From: Sanderia malayensis
Lineage: Eukaryota > Cnidaria > Scyphozoa > Semaeostomeae > Pelagiidae
DNA: 64,000 nucleotides
Assembly: GCA_013076295.1 (NCBI GenBank)
Contig: RQOL01000658.1
Span: forward strand, 4,104,353-4,168,352
Direction: 5' to 3'
Position numbers and translations under genes: made by a program. The notes under the pieces were generated by a model, which saw only the letters and a program-made list of their open reading frames with translations, was not told the origin of the DNA and made no database searches. The stretch's first letter is position 1. Each line of letters begins with the position of its first letter. Below, in pieces: positions 1-13,100 of this stretch.

Positions 1-561
1 CAGTTTGCTTTTGTAATAAATCTGAGTAATTTTAAGGTGATGAATGAATTTTCATTGCTGCTTCTTGTCCACTGAATTAATATAAATCTGAAAATGTGAT
101 GGCTTAGCTTCATAATTAATAACGAAGGCAATAAATTCTTATTGCAGTTATTATAATAACTGTGAATTTGATGAAATGAAGTTTGATTCCCCCCCCCTTG
201 ACTTGAAAAATAGTTGTACACTTTTTCACAGGGATCCTTGTATAATACAAACAAACTGACCATCACATAATGTTGTATTCAATGTTTCTACCAATCAACT
301 TGAATTAATTTAATTTGTTGTCATCACATACAAATCTCGGAAACATCTGCTGTGGAAGACAATTACATACGTGACGTCATCTTCTGTTTACCGAAGATTT
401 TTTCTCCCACTCACTCCCTCCTTCAAAAAAAAAGATTTAGACCATAGATGATGATCTATGATCTATTTAACGAAAACATGCAATTTATTTGAAATTAGAG
501 ATTTATTGCCATTTGATCGTGTTACTTTTTATGGTAAACGTGAAAGTGGAACTTTTGAACG
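1..561. other. 5' flank of the CDR2-like gene
   Basis: AT-rich sequence upstream of the first coding ATG at 562. It includes a C-rich run near 190 and a run of A near 425. I see no convincing ORF or repeat here. It presumably holds the promoter and 5' UTR of the CDR2-like gene, but no transcription start can be placed. Confidence 0.5.
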
Positions 562-2968
562 ATGGAAGGTAATGTAGAAGCAGCAAGCTTGTTTATGGCT
601 GATAATTTTCTGAAAGATGGAAAACGCGGCGATTCCAAACAAGATGAAAGAGAAATCGGAGAAAAAGTCGAAAGAATCACCGAACTTGGTTAGTTTTACA
701 TTCCGATAAGCTTTTTTTATTACCAAGGCCCAGTTCTACCTAAACGTGACAAACTAAATTTTTATCAGGTGTTGGAAATACGATATTAGGAAACACTTGG
801 GAAACACTTTTGGAAGTAATTTTAGGCCTTTAGGCCATAGCAAGGACACCCAACCCTTAAAAATTTTCAGACACCTGTTGCTTATTTGTTGGTTTTGTTG
901 AGAGCAGGTGATGATTTGATTAAATTCTAGTCTTTATTTGCACAAGTATTTTATAAGCTTTATAGAAACTCTGAATAATGAATTATTGTTGTCACCTTAA
1001 TCTTTATCCACATGAATGAATTTACTATAATTTGTCTCGCGCGGGATCCATTATCATTGCCTTTCTTTGTCATCCATTTCATTGCCAACCATGATTTTTA
1101 CGATGATTTGATTTTCAGATTTAGAGCTTGCTGCAGAAATTGGCAAGGTTCTTTTGGAGAAAAATAGAGAATTGGAATTGTTACTACGAGCTTCGCAAGA
1201 TTACGCAGAAGAACAGATATTGAAAGCGCAGGTATTAGAATTTTTGCTTCAATCGAAACAGCTGTGCCTTCTTCCATATAAATAACATTTTGACCACAGT
1301 ATCTTCGTACAAATGTCAAACAATTGCTGAAAATTCTGTTATCGTTGCTAAACAATGTTTCACCTGTTGATACATGAAATTATTTTCTTCCGTAATAAGA
1401 ATAATTTGTAAATATTTAACAGCGCAAACGATACCTGTATCCAGTTAATCCGAATATTGCAGGTGCATAATGTTGATGGCCAAAAACGCCATTTGCAATT
1501 TCCAGATTACCCCCGAAGTTCTAGGTCTCTATCTTCCTACATAAATCTCGATAAATGAACGAGGGCTCTTGTTTTAACATAAAGCCCTGAGAAAATTGTA
1601 TTGTTAACGGGTAGATGCATGTTGTTAAGTTAACATTCACCCTTACCTGCCTTGTTAATATTTCTTGAACTGGAGCCTCAGAAAAGATAGTCTGGCTGTT
1701 ATTAACGACCACGTGTTGGATTTCAGTTCTTCGAGCAACAAGCCGAGAATTTGCGAGACTCCTTAAAAAGCCAGTCAAAAGCCCTGGAGAATTTGGAAGC
1801 TCATAACCACGAGTTGGCTGATCAGAACACCCAATTGAAAAACGACTGCAAAGTAGCCAACAGCAAAAACAAAAGACTGTGGGACACAATAGAATCGCTT
1901 GAAAAGAAATGCGAGAATTACAAATTGAAAATCGACCACCTTGAGGCGGAGGAAAATCATGTTTTTGAGAAGGGGTGCGAACAAGAGAATTCTAGAAAAT
2001 GTGGTTGCACTCACCAGAAAGCCTCACATTCTGATGCGGATTTGAGTGCTGATAACGATAAGGAAATACACGAAGAATTGCTGGCCAAATGCGAAACTTT
2101 GGAGGAAAAGATGTTAGCAATGCAAGAGACCATCACGGAGATGAGGGTACACATGAACATGGATTCGATCGAAAAGGATGAATTGAAAGCTGAGATTGAA
2201 GATCTTTCAACTGACAATCAACTTCTTCAACATCGACTCTCGGGTTTGGATATCGAAATTGAAGAGTGGCAGGCATTTGCGAAGAAAGCACACAAATACA
2301 AGAAACTCGCCGATCGCTTCTCCTCGGACGTTGATCTTTCGTTTACGTGCAGCACGAGTGCAATTAGCGTGCCACGCCTGTCACAACACGTGCGCGATAA
2401 CGATGCTTTGCAACACAGCAAATTGCGTGTTGATAATTTCGTGCTGTCGAAAGCCTCGTCACACGAAGTACTGAGCAGTTCATCGGCAATTTGCGACCCA
2501 TCGGAGTTGCTGGCATCGAAAAGACATATTTCATCTTCAGTGTCGCAGTTGAATCAGCCATTGAAAAACCTTTCGGTTCTTTCAGAGATGGACGATCAGT
2601 ATCACGATTTGGTGAAGAGATATGAAAAGCTCTTGAGCAAATACGACGATAATCACGAGGGAACTGCGGAGGAGCAATCAAGGACAACGCACAACAGAGT
2701 GCAGCGAGCTATTCAGACTTTGTCATGGGACTTCGCAACCTCTCATACTGATACCGAGTTGGTTGGAAACAAGTGCACTCGAAGTCCCAAACGTGAAATG
2801 ACGAACTTGCAAAATACGATGACCAATGATGATGCAGTATGCGACGATGATGATGATGATTATGCTCATTTGGACTTCAGGAAGATGTTTGTGGAAATCT
2901 TCGCGAAATTAAAAGCGACGAAAGATTTCGATCCCGAATCAAAAGTCCAATCTTCGGACAGTGAATGA
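562..2968 (+). CDS. CDR2: CDR2/CDR2L-like coiled-coil protein, 3 exons
   Basis: Coding exons are 562-688, 1119-1231 and 1727-2968, all bounded by GT-AG sites, giving 493 residues (human CDR2 and CDR2L are about 455-465). Exon 2 encodes a block starting DLELAAEIGKVLLEKNRELE, which matches the signature N-terminal coiled coil of cerebellar degeneration-related protein 2. Exon 3 continues as long charged heptads, then a low-complexity Ser-rich and acidic region with a run of Asp codons near 2850. It closes with LDFRKMFVEIFAKLKATKDF, resembling the conserved CDR2 C-terminal box. In vertebrates these proteins are cytoplasmic; CDR2 is reported to bind c-Myc, and CDR2L is ribosome-associated. That biochemistry is family knowledge, not visible here. 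The start at 562 is the first ATG of an exon that joins in frame to exon 2. The orthology is good; the choice between CDR2 and CDR2L is not resolvable, because invertebrates usually have one gene. Confidence 0.85.
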
Positions 2969-4116
2969 AAGATGACATTTCTAAGCATACTATTCGTGAT
3001 CAGCATGCCAAATAATTATATCAGATATAACACAGAAAACAGAATAACAATGTCAGCAGTGTGATATAAAAAAGAAAATGAAAACCCGTATAACGAACTT
3101 TCAAGTGCCGTATTACCAGCTATTTATATCTATCCTCGACTGGGAGAGAGGCGAGGACGCATGAAACAGAGTCGAAAGCAAGATGGTAGTACACACACGA
3201 CGTCATAACTTTCCATTGGAAGAGATGGAAACATAACCTCACGAAGGCTTGTGAACCATCTTGCTTTGCTGGATATAACAAACTTTTATCAATTAACACA
3301 TAGTCTGAAATTAATATATATGAATGATGCCTCATTGTGGTGTATATGGCGCCTTATGGCACTATAAATTAAGTTAGTGTTGCAAAATATTGTAGAGTAC
3401 ATTCCATCTCGAATTGAGCTTTGCAAATTTCACCTATTAAACAAGTATCATTTCCCTTTCCGTTTTTCACTCACTACAGCATTTGAAATTATAAAAATCT
3501 AGTCGTTCGAAATTATTCACATGAAATTAATAGAAAAAACACGTATATAATTGTTAACAAAAAGTCATTCAACTATTTATGTAGTTGTTAATTTGAATTG
3601 ATGTGACAACAATTGTCACATCACATTTGTTGTCCCTTATACCGGACCCCAAAGGCATCAAATCCCTCTTTCCTATTTCTATTTATTACAAAACAAAAAA
3701 TCAAATCAGATGTATATAAAAAACATGTTTTGTCCAGGGGTGGTGAAGAATTGGGCGAACTAAACACCAAATCTAAATATCAAAAGACTCAAGAAATGTC
3801 GGGGCACTTATTTGAGGTATTATCAGGGTGAAGGACAAAATGTGGCGTAAATTTAGAGTGGGAAATATATGAATTTGCATGGTATAACTAATCTCTGCCA
3901 TTGCATTCCTCTGCCACGTTAAAATGCATCAAAATACCGTTGAAAATCTCTTCCAGTTTCAAATTGACCATTTTTGATTGTCTAGCCTATCAAAAAAGTC
4001 TACCCCACTAGATGCAAGTTTTCAGAATCATGGAAAAGTAGTCAACATTACAAAAACAACAACAAATATAAAGCTAATCTCTGTTTCTCAAAACGCGTTT
4101 ACTTCCTTCATTAGTA
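2969..4116. other. Convergent intergenic region, 3' ends of CDR2-like and CLC-7 genes
   Basis: About 1.1 kb between the stop codon of the plus-strand CDR2-like gene and that of the minus-strand CLC-7 gene. It must contain both 3' UTRs. The short ORFs here have no coding signature that I recognise. I see no repeat array or RNA gene. Confidence 0.5.
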
Positions 4117-7100
4117 TCATTCATTGTGTTGTAATACTTTTAATTCTTCCAATCCCATCTGGCCCCGGTGTGCCCATGTTCTATACTTGGCTAAGTCTTT
4201 TCGTGTCACAATTCCCACCACCTAAAAGCAAGCATTAATTCCCTCACACAATAGTCTTGCTCCAAGACTATTTCCTGGGTTGTCAAATAAGAAGGGGAAA
4301 GGGGGAGCGGTGAGAAGGAACTGCGGAGGAGGGAACTATTCACATAAGAAACCATAGTTGATTTTACGTCCGGCGAAATTAAGTCACATGTGCTCTTCGG
4401 GGGAGCCGACAATGCTTTGGTAAATCCAGGGATTGGCTCCGTGAAAGAACCAATCCATGCACAGGACACACAAAAAATAAACAGCAAATCCCTTACCTGG
4501 TTAACTTCGCTGACAATGACCAGATGCCTGAGACCCAGTGCTCTGAACAATCTAAACGCTCTATTTAGTGAAGAATTCTAAAATAAAAAGAAGGTAAATT
4601 CAAACTTCAGGGGCACGAATAGAGCTTGTTTAGAATACCGATAATTAGTTTTAGTTACATTAAATACGTATTTGTGCATACATGTTTAATATGTTTAACA
4701 TGTTTACATATTCAAGTTAGTTGAGTGTCCTGAGAACAGAAAGCCGAAAGCAATGTTTAAAGACCCAGAAAACCCATACAGAATTGCATAAAGACTCGAA
4801 AAACACAGACTTTGGCCATAAGTCAAGAGAGTCCAGAATCATTGGGTAGAAAGCAGAGTGAAGAAAGACTTTGATCTCGCTAGAAAATAACATATGTGAA
4901 TACAAACCTCCATTACTGTGTATGGTGCCGGGTTCATAAACGGCTTCAGATCGACAAAACAATCTCTTTCCCTTTGCGATATATTGATATTCTAGAAAAG
5001 AAACAAAGCACTAAATTGATTAGCTCCAGAATAATAATAACGAAAGGCTAATAACAACTTTAGTTTAGCAAAAACGTGTGAGCATAAAGATTGTCAACTT
5101 CTGTGCGGTGCATAAGCATAAAGTAAAGGCAATCACTGTACTGACTTGCATATAAGAACATACCACAAGCAGAGGGTTGACATTGAGGATATGAAACTCT
5201 TCAGAGCGGAAACTCAACATCACTCAAGATACCACTCTTGAAAAGCGAGTCAAAAATGTGAGCCGGCTCCAAGAGCCAGTTATGGAAGAAAGTCACTCAC
5301 CCTGATTGGTGGAAATCGCGGATATGCATCTCTGAAATCCTTCAGTTTTAGTTTATGTCTTCGAAGCTGGCCTCTCTCGTAAAAAACCTGCAAAATTGAT
5401 TAACAATACCAGATGCAAATATTTAACAATTAATTAACAGTTAACAAACAATTACCGATGCAATAACAGACGCATTAATAAAAGCAAGGTGGGTACTTTG
5501 GAGCAAAAGAGCGAAAGCAAGATGTGTTATCAGTTCATCCAAACTGTCAATAACCAAAGAGACTGTAGATATACATTTGTGCGTCAAAGAAAATAAAGAG
5601 CATAACTTACTTTTTGCTTTAATAAGATAATAAGCTGTGATCGGAGAATTATCCCTCTGAATGTACCATAAGTGGCCCCCTCGCTTCCCTGCGTACAAGG
5701 CAAAGCAAGTTATCAATAGGAATCATGAAGAAAAGGCATTCTAAAAGGTAGGAGAGACAGAAGCCTAGCTTACCTGAGTTTGAGGAACGTTATCAACAAC
5801 AGGAAATCCGTTGTGATGAGATGCTGTGTTTTTCAGTACGTCGACAATCCTCCCAACCTAGAAAGACGAAATAATACAGCACTAAAATTCAACGAGTCAA
5901 CTATAATCATGATAAAATAGAAGAAGGCTTACCCCCTGGAAAAAATTACTTTTATGCTAGAAATTGTTAAATCTGTGAGTGACTTCGAAGAAGGACAAGG
6001 GTGCTGACAAAGTTTAAATGACTTACCCTTTCTTCAATATGAAAGCAAACAACAGGCTTACGCATGACTTCTCTGCAAAACAAAATAACCATCATTAGTA
6101 ACAAGGCTTCCAAGTCACAATGCAATATCTAATATCCATTCTTCTACTAATTTCACCCCATCCCTCTGAAGTTCACCAGTCAACTCCTCGTGTAGCCTCC
6201 GAATAAAATGAAACGCGATGGAAATCTACTGGAAAAGCAGGTGTTAAAGGACCTTTGAATTTTGAGCCTAGTCTACTGTTCAAATAACAATAAGCTATTG
6301 TTTCTTCCATTGTCTGGGCAAAAATATCAGCCTAGAGATTCTCGATCCACTGGTACTCACATGAGGGTTTTTATTACAATAAATGGTTCTTACTTGATTG
6401 GTATGTGTGTTGCCATCTGGGGAGTTTCCCAATCCAAAAAGGGTACTCCCGCAAGCTTGATGTGTATGTCATAGATGCCCTGCGGAAAAAACCAGTGGCA
6501 GAAAATTAACATATGAAGTAAACTAGCTGTTAACATTGTTAAAATGGGTGTTGCTGTAATTTAAACCAATAATCAGGACTAAAGCATCAAGGAGCTTCCG
6601 AAAATGATATGTTTTAAAATAAGTGCCTGCAAAAAATATGGAGGGGGTACGCGTAACCCTAACCCTAGCCCTAATTATTCAGCCATTGGGTACACTGCGG
6701 ATCATATACGCTCCTGCGCAGTACCAGCCCTTATGTAGCCCTGTAACTCTGTAGCCCTAACCCTAACATTATTTGCTGCTGCGCAAGCGCGTCGCTACGC
6801 AGCAGTAAATACTGACTTCGATTATGAAGTAAAATTGTCGCAGAAAACACGGACGTGTCGAAAACTTTAATTTTATGATTGATTTAGAGATGATAGGATG
6901 ATAGCATGAGTCATGATAATTTAGTCTTGTTGTATCAGAGAGTGGAATTTGCGTAAAATCAAATTGAACAAAGAAATCAAAATATACAGTCTCCTAGCTT
7001 TTTCTGAACGAAATCTAAATCTAGTAATCTAAGTCTAAAGTCAAGTTTTCGGACATTTTGGTCCACCGAGCCGGATGCATGGTATTCTAACAACAAGACA

Positions 7101-10100
7101 GCAGAAAAACATCAAATCTACGATAACACAAGAGAAGTCAATCAAAGTCTAAAGTCTAAAATCTATCAGGAATCTAAAATCTACAAATCTACGAGTCTAC
7201 GAGAAGAGTCTATCGAAGTCTAGTAAATCTATGAGAAGCAAGAAGCTATGGAATCTATTTAAAGTCAAGAATCTAGCAGAAGTCAACAAGTAAACGAATC
7301 TATCAAATCTATAAACTAGAAAAACGCGAAGCACCGGAAGCAAAGAAGTTTAATTCAAGAGAACGTGACGATCTATTATGTTTCATATAAACATAGACAA
7401 TTTGGAAGATGATTCAGAAACGAACCAATCAGGAACAACTGGAAATTTACAAGCAACTGACAATATGTTTGGAATAAAAACGCCAGTTATGCAGCTAGAC
7501 GAAGCAAGAAAGCTACACGCTGTAGCGAGTCAAACACTGAATCTGTTCCAAGCCAATATTGGAGAAACAATGGAAAGGAGAAATCCCACAGAATTGCAAC
7601 GAACAAAGCGAAGAATCGAAGAGAAACTTAAGAATATTCAAGAGCTTAACACACAGATGTCTTACTACATGGTTCAAGCTGGCATATCATGCGAGGAAGT
7701 TGCAAGATTTAACTACGAAAGCGATCTTAAGCTTGATATCTATGAAGACATGGTTATGCAACTCGAAGAAGTCCTGGAATCTATCAAAGGCGAGAAATTA
7801 GAGCAGTCATCAACCAGTGAGCCAACTGTCAGTCAACCAGCACGAGTTCCAAAGCTAGAGTTGTCAACATACGGAGGAGATCCGCTGAAGTGGCTAGAAT
7901 TTTGGGAACAATTTAGCAGCGTGATACACAGTAGCAGCCTAGCAACAACGATGAAGTTTCATTATCTGCGCAAAGTCTTGGTAGGACGAGCCGCAGCAGT
8001 GATCAAAGGTCTTCCGACAACAGAAGACAACTATCTGACAGCAGTTCGACGTTTGCAAAAGGAATTTGGAGACGACACAAAGCTAAGAAGTGCACATGTT
8101 AAGGCCATACGAGACATACAGCCAGTGACAAGCAGCCAGAATTTGTTCAAGCTAAGACGATTCTATGAAGAGATATCAGCAAACTATGCATCATTAGAAT
8201 CAATGCAGTATGAAGAACAGGTTGTATGCCTAGTAGAAGAAACTGTCATGAAACTTCCACGTAATATACGATACGAAATCACAAAGGATGACAGACACTG
8301 GACACGGTGGAAATTTCCGCAATTTCTAAATAACTTGTGGAGCTACCTCAGAGCATGTGAGGAAATTGACATACCAGAAGCAGTAAGAAGCAGATCAGAA
8401 CCACCAAAGAGATCAGTTCTGCATGCAACGACAAACAGAACAGTGGAGTGTGTCTATTGTAAAGACAATAATCACAAGTCATTTGAATGCAACAAGGTTA
8501 TTGAGGTAGCAGCAAGAAAGGCAATTCTACAAGAACAAAAGCGCTGCTACAACTGCACAAGAACAAACCATTCACTCAGAGAATGCATGAGCAAGAATGT
8601 ATGTTATCATTGTAGAAGTAAGCATCATTCATCAATATGCCCAACCTTGGCAACAACAACAGAAGCGAGCAACAACATAACTGACGAGATCAAACACATA
8701 CGAAATGGACCTGTTGCTTATCAGACTGTTAAAGCAGAGGTTGGAAACGAAGTATGCAGAATTCTGTTAGACAGTGGTAGTGGAAAGTCATACATTAGTC
8801 GTGAACATGGTCGCAAATTGAAATTGAAACCTTGCCGAAAAGAAAGTAGAGTCATTGGAACAGTCAATGGAGAGATGGAAGTACACTGTCCAATATACAA
8901 GCTTGAAGTCAATGGAATTGGACAGGCAAAAGGAAAATTCACAACAGAGTTTGCAGAGCTAGATCTCTTCATGCTGAGCTCAGTTCCAAACATTCATCCA
9001 GATTTACAACGCATGAAGTACCCTCATCTGAAAGGTATATGGTTTTCTGACGTCTCTAGCGACAAAGATCTACAAATACATGCCATTCTTGGAGTTAAGG
9101 ATTATGCACACATAAAAACTGGCCGCATCATAAAGGGAGATCGAAATGAGCCTATAGCAGAGGAAACCACACTAGGATGGACGTTAATGGGTGGTGTTCA
9201 GGATGACGATCAACGTACAAGCAACAGGAGTATCACCAACGTGATGGTAGAGAAACCAAGCTCGATCGCAGAAGATTTCAAGAAACTGTACGATGTAGAT
9301 ATCTTGGGGATCAAAGATGGAAGTGAAGATGTCTATGAAGAGTTTCAGGACAATATAACTAAACTAAACGATGGACGTTATTCAGTGAAATTACCATGGA
9401 AGAAAGGACAGTACTATTTGCCAAGTAACAAACAACTATGCGAGATACGACTGAAGAACTTGATAAAGAAGCTCAAAAACGATCAAGAAACATTCAACGC
9501 GTACGATGAAGTGATGAAGAATCAGATAAGAGATGGAATAGTGGAATTCATACCAGAGCAACCTGACGGTAAACGAATATCTTATTTGCCACACAACTGC
9601 GTCATCAGGAAAGAAGCCGAAACGACAAAGCTCAGAATCGTTTACGATGCCAGTGCGAAGCAGCATAAGTATAACAAGTCTCTCAACGACTGTCTTCACA
9701 CAGGGCCTCCTCTGCAACCGATGCTTTATGACATTCTACTTCGATTCAGAATGTATCCAGTGGCAATCATAGGTGATATCGAGAAAGCATTCCTGCAAAT
9801 TGAAGTCGATAAAGCCGACCGTGATGCAATGCGATTCCTGTGGCTGAAGGACATATGACAAGAACCTCCAGAAATTCAAGAACTACGATTTACGAGAGTC
9901 ATATTTGGGTCAGGCCCAAGTCCATTCTTACTGGGAGCAACTATTCGAGAACACCTGGAAAGCTACAGGGTTGCAGATCCAGAGTTTGTAGCTCTGGTAC
10001 TGAGAAGTCTTTTCGTTGATGATTTTGTATCTGGTGGAAAGAACACTGAAGAAGTAAAGCAACTGAAGAGCAAGCTAATTGAAAGATTCAACGAAGGACA

Positions 10101-13100
10101 CTTTAACATGCGGAAGTGGAAGTCAAGCGATGCAACTCTGCGAGAAACAGAAAACAAGAACAAAAAGGTAGAAGCAGTAACTATCAACGATCAAACAAAG
10201 GTGTTAGGTATCGCATGGAATCAAGAAGCAGATGAAATGGCAATCGACTTTGAGAAGATCTGCAATCTAGATTATGAGCCAACACAAAGAGGCATATTAC
10301 GATTGGCAGCAGCAATTTATGATCCTCTTGGCATAGCAAGCCCGGTAAGCATTATAGCAAAGATATTATACCATGATGTATGCATGCAGAAACAAGGATG
10401 GGACAAAACAATTAACGCTGATCTTCTCAAGAGCTGGAAGAAGTGGCTAAATGAGCTAGCAGAGCAAAAAACGCTTTCATTTAGCAGACTGTTGTTGCCA
10501 TATCATCAAGAAGAGGTTATTCGTATGGAATTACATGGATTTGCTGACTCAAGCATAAAGGCTTGCTGTGCTGTAATCTACTTGTTGGTCCAACAAAAGA
10601 GTGGGGTGCAAGCGAAACTGCTAACAGCTAAATCCAGAGTCGCCAAGCCAAACTTATCGGTGCCAAGATTGGAGCTGATAGGAGCACAAATGCTTACCAA
10701 ACTCATCCAGAATGTAAAGTCAGCATTAACAGAAGATCTAAATGGAATCTACGGATGGTTGGACAGCCAAACAGTCCTTTGTTGGCTTCAAAACAAAGGA
10801 GAGTACAAGCAATTTGTCAGAAATCGTATTGACCAGATACTCGAGGAAGAAGACATCAACTGGAACTACTGTCCAACAAATGACAATCCAGCCGACCTGG
10901 GCACCCGAGGAACCACACTGAAGAAGCTGCAAGAATGTGAAGTATGGTGGAATGGTCCGGACTGGCTAATTCAGAGAGAAAAATGGCCTCAACAGCCAGA
11001 ACATCTCGAAAACGAAGCAGCACAAGAAGAGAGAAGAAACACAACAATTCTAACAACAACAACAACTGCTGAACCGGTTGGAATCACTAACTGTATTGAC
11101 GTGAGCCGATACAACAGTGCATTGAAGATGATCAGAATCACAGCCTGGGTGTTACGGTTCATCAATAAAGCAAGAAAAAACGCCACAGAAACTTCAAAGA
11201 TATTGAAAATAAGTGAAATTGAAGCAGCTGAGATAGCATGGGTTAAGGAAAGCCAAACGTTGTACCCACCAAGCCCAGAACAAGTCAATCAGCTGGGCCT
11301 ACGAGCTGACAAGTTTGGAATCTTCAGATGTCATGGAAGATTCAACTTACAGGAAGACCAGCAACCAATTTATATTCCGAGGCAACATCAACTGGTCAAG
11401 TATTTGGTGATAGACGCTCACAAGAGGACAATGCATATGGGGGTGGAGAGCACATTAGCAGAGCTAAGAAGTCGATTCTGGATTCCAAAAGGTCGCCAGT
11501 GTGTCAAAAAGGCTATCAAAGATTGTCGACATTGCAAGAGATTTACTGTCAGGCCATTCAACGACCCAACAACAGCACCAATTCCAGAACACCGGAAAAC
11601 GCCAGGCTATGCATTCCAAACGACTGGAGTCGATTTTGCTGGTCCATTCTACTACAAAGACAACAAACGACTAAAGAAAGCCTATATTACATTGTTTACA
11701 TGTGCAACAACGAGAGCAATTCACTTGGAACTTGTCACTGATATGACAGCAACTACTTTTCGAAAAAGTCTTAAAAGCCTCGTGGCAAGAAGAGGCACCC
11801 CAAGTGTGATAATATCGGACAATGCAAAGACGTTTAAAGCCACCGCGAAATGGCTCAGATCTATCCACAAAGATAAGAAAACTGAAGAGTTTTCGCAAGA
11901 CCAGAAAATTGATTGGCGCTTCAACCTCTCCAGAGCAAGCTGGTGGGGAGGTTTCTTCGAACGTATGGTGGGTATGGTGAAAAGCACTCTGAAAAAGTCG
12001 CTCAGTCAAGCTCATCTCAAGTTTGCAGAATTGCAAGAAATCCTCCTTGATGTCGAGTTCAGTTTGAACAACAGGCCTTTAACGTACCAAGGGAATGACC
12101 TCGACAAAGAAGCCTTGACACCGAATCACCTCATCCACGGCAGAAGAATGAAAACGATACAAGAAGCTACAGTCTATAGCGATGAAGAAGACAAGAGTGA
12201 TGCGATCAAAAGGCTCAAATATCTTCAAACATGCAAAACAAAGTATTGGAGAAGATGGGCAAAGGAATATCTCGCAAGCTTAAGAGAGCACCACAAGATC
12301 GTAACAGGGAAGAAGAATAATATATCAGAAGGAGACATTGTGCTGATCAAAGACGAGAACTCACCAAGAAATATGTGGAAAATTGGGAAGGTCATCGAAA
12401 TCATCAAAGGTGCAGACGATGTAATTCGAGGGGCGACGCTCAAAACAGTCACGAAAGGAAACATCTACGAAATAGACAGACCAGTACAACATCTCTATCC
12501 ACTTGAGCTCAAAGTAGAACAAGAAGCAAAGAGCAGTCATCAGGAGAAAATTGACAGTGACGATGAAGTAAAATCAAACGTGCGACCGAAACGAGCGGCG
12601 AGTCAAGATGCAAAGGGGAGAATAACAGCAACAACAATACTAGAAGAAGATGAAGACTGAAGGACGACGTTTGATTTGGGGGTGGTGTGTCGCAGAAAAC
12701 ACGGACGTGTCGAAAACTTTAATTTTATGATTGATTTAGAGATGATAGGATGATAGCATGAGTCATGATAATTTAGTCTTGTTGTATCAGAGAGTGGAAT
12801 TTGCGTAAAATCAAATTGAACAAAGAAATCAAAATATACAGTCTCCTAGCTTTTTCTGAACGAAATCTAAATCTAGTAATCTAAGTCTAAAGTCAAGTTT
12901 TCGGACAAAATAATATAAATACAAACCTCATTGAAAAAATCACCGACCCATTTAGCGATGAGTATAGCTAACATGAGTGGCAAGCCGTAGCTTATGTCTC
13001 CAGTTGCTTCCATTACAATGACACAAAGACTAATAGTCATGCGCATCACACCTCCTGAGAACGGGAGAGAGAAAAGGTTCCACAAACATTCCAGCATGAA

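Larger units (their letters stand above)
6836..12907 (+). mobile_element. BEL/Pao LTR retrotransposon, full length
   Basis: A complete element of about 6.07 kb between two 220-bp LTRs (6836-7055 and 12688-12907) that look identical on reading and have TG...CA ends. It is flanked by AAAT (6832-6835 and 12908-12911), a 4-bp target duplication. A primer-binding site starting TGGTCCACCGAGCC lies at 7059, three bases after the left LTR, and can pair with a tRNA 3' end. A purine-rich tract with GGGGGTGG precedes the right LTR. The interior is one long reading frame with BEL-type domain order. It sits in CLC-7 intron 15, antisense to that gene, and its right end is about 20 bp from the exon 15 splice donor. 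Confidence 0.95.

Noticed and set aside
9856..9858. Programmed stop-codon readthrough in the BEL element
   Set aside because: The stop lies in the middle of the RT palm rather than at a gag-pol boundary, so a simple inactivating mutation is the better explanation.
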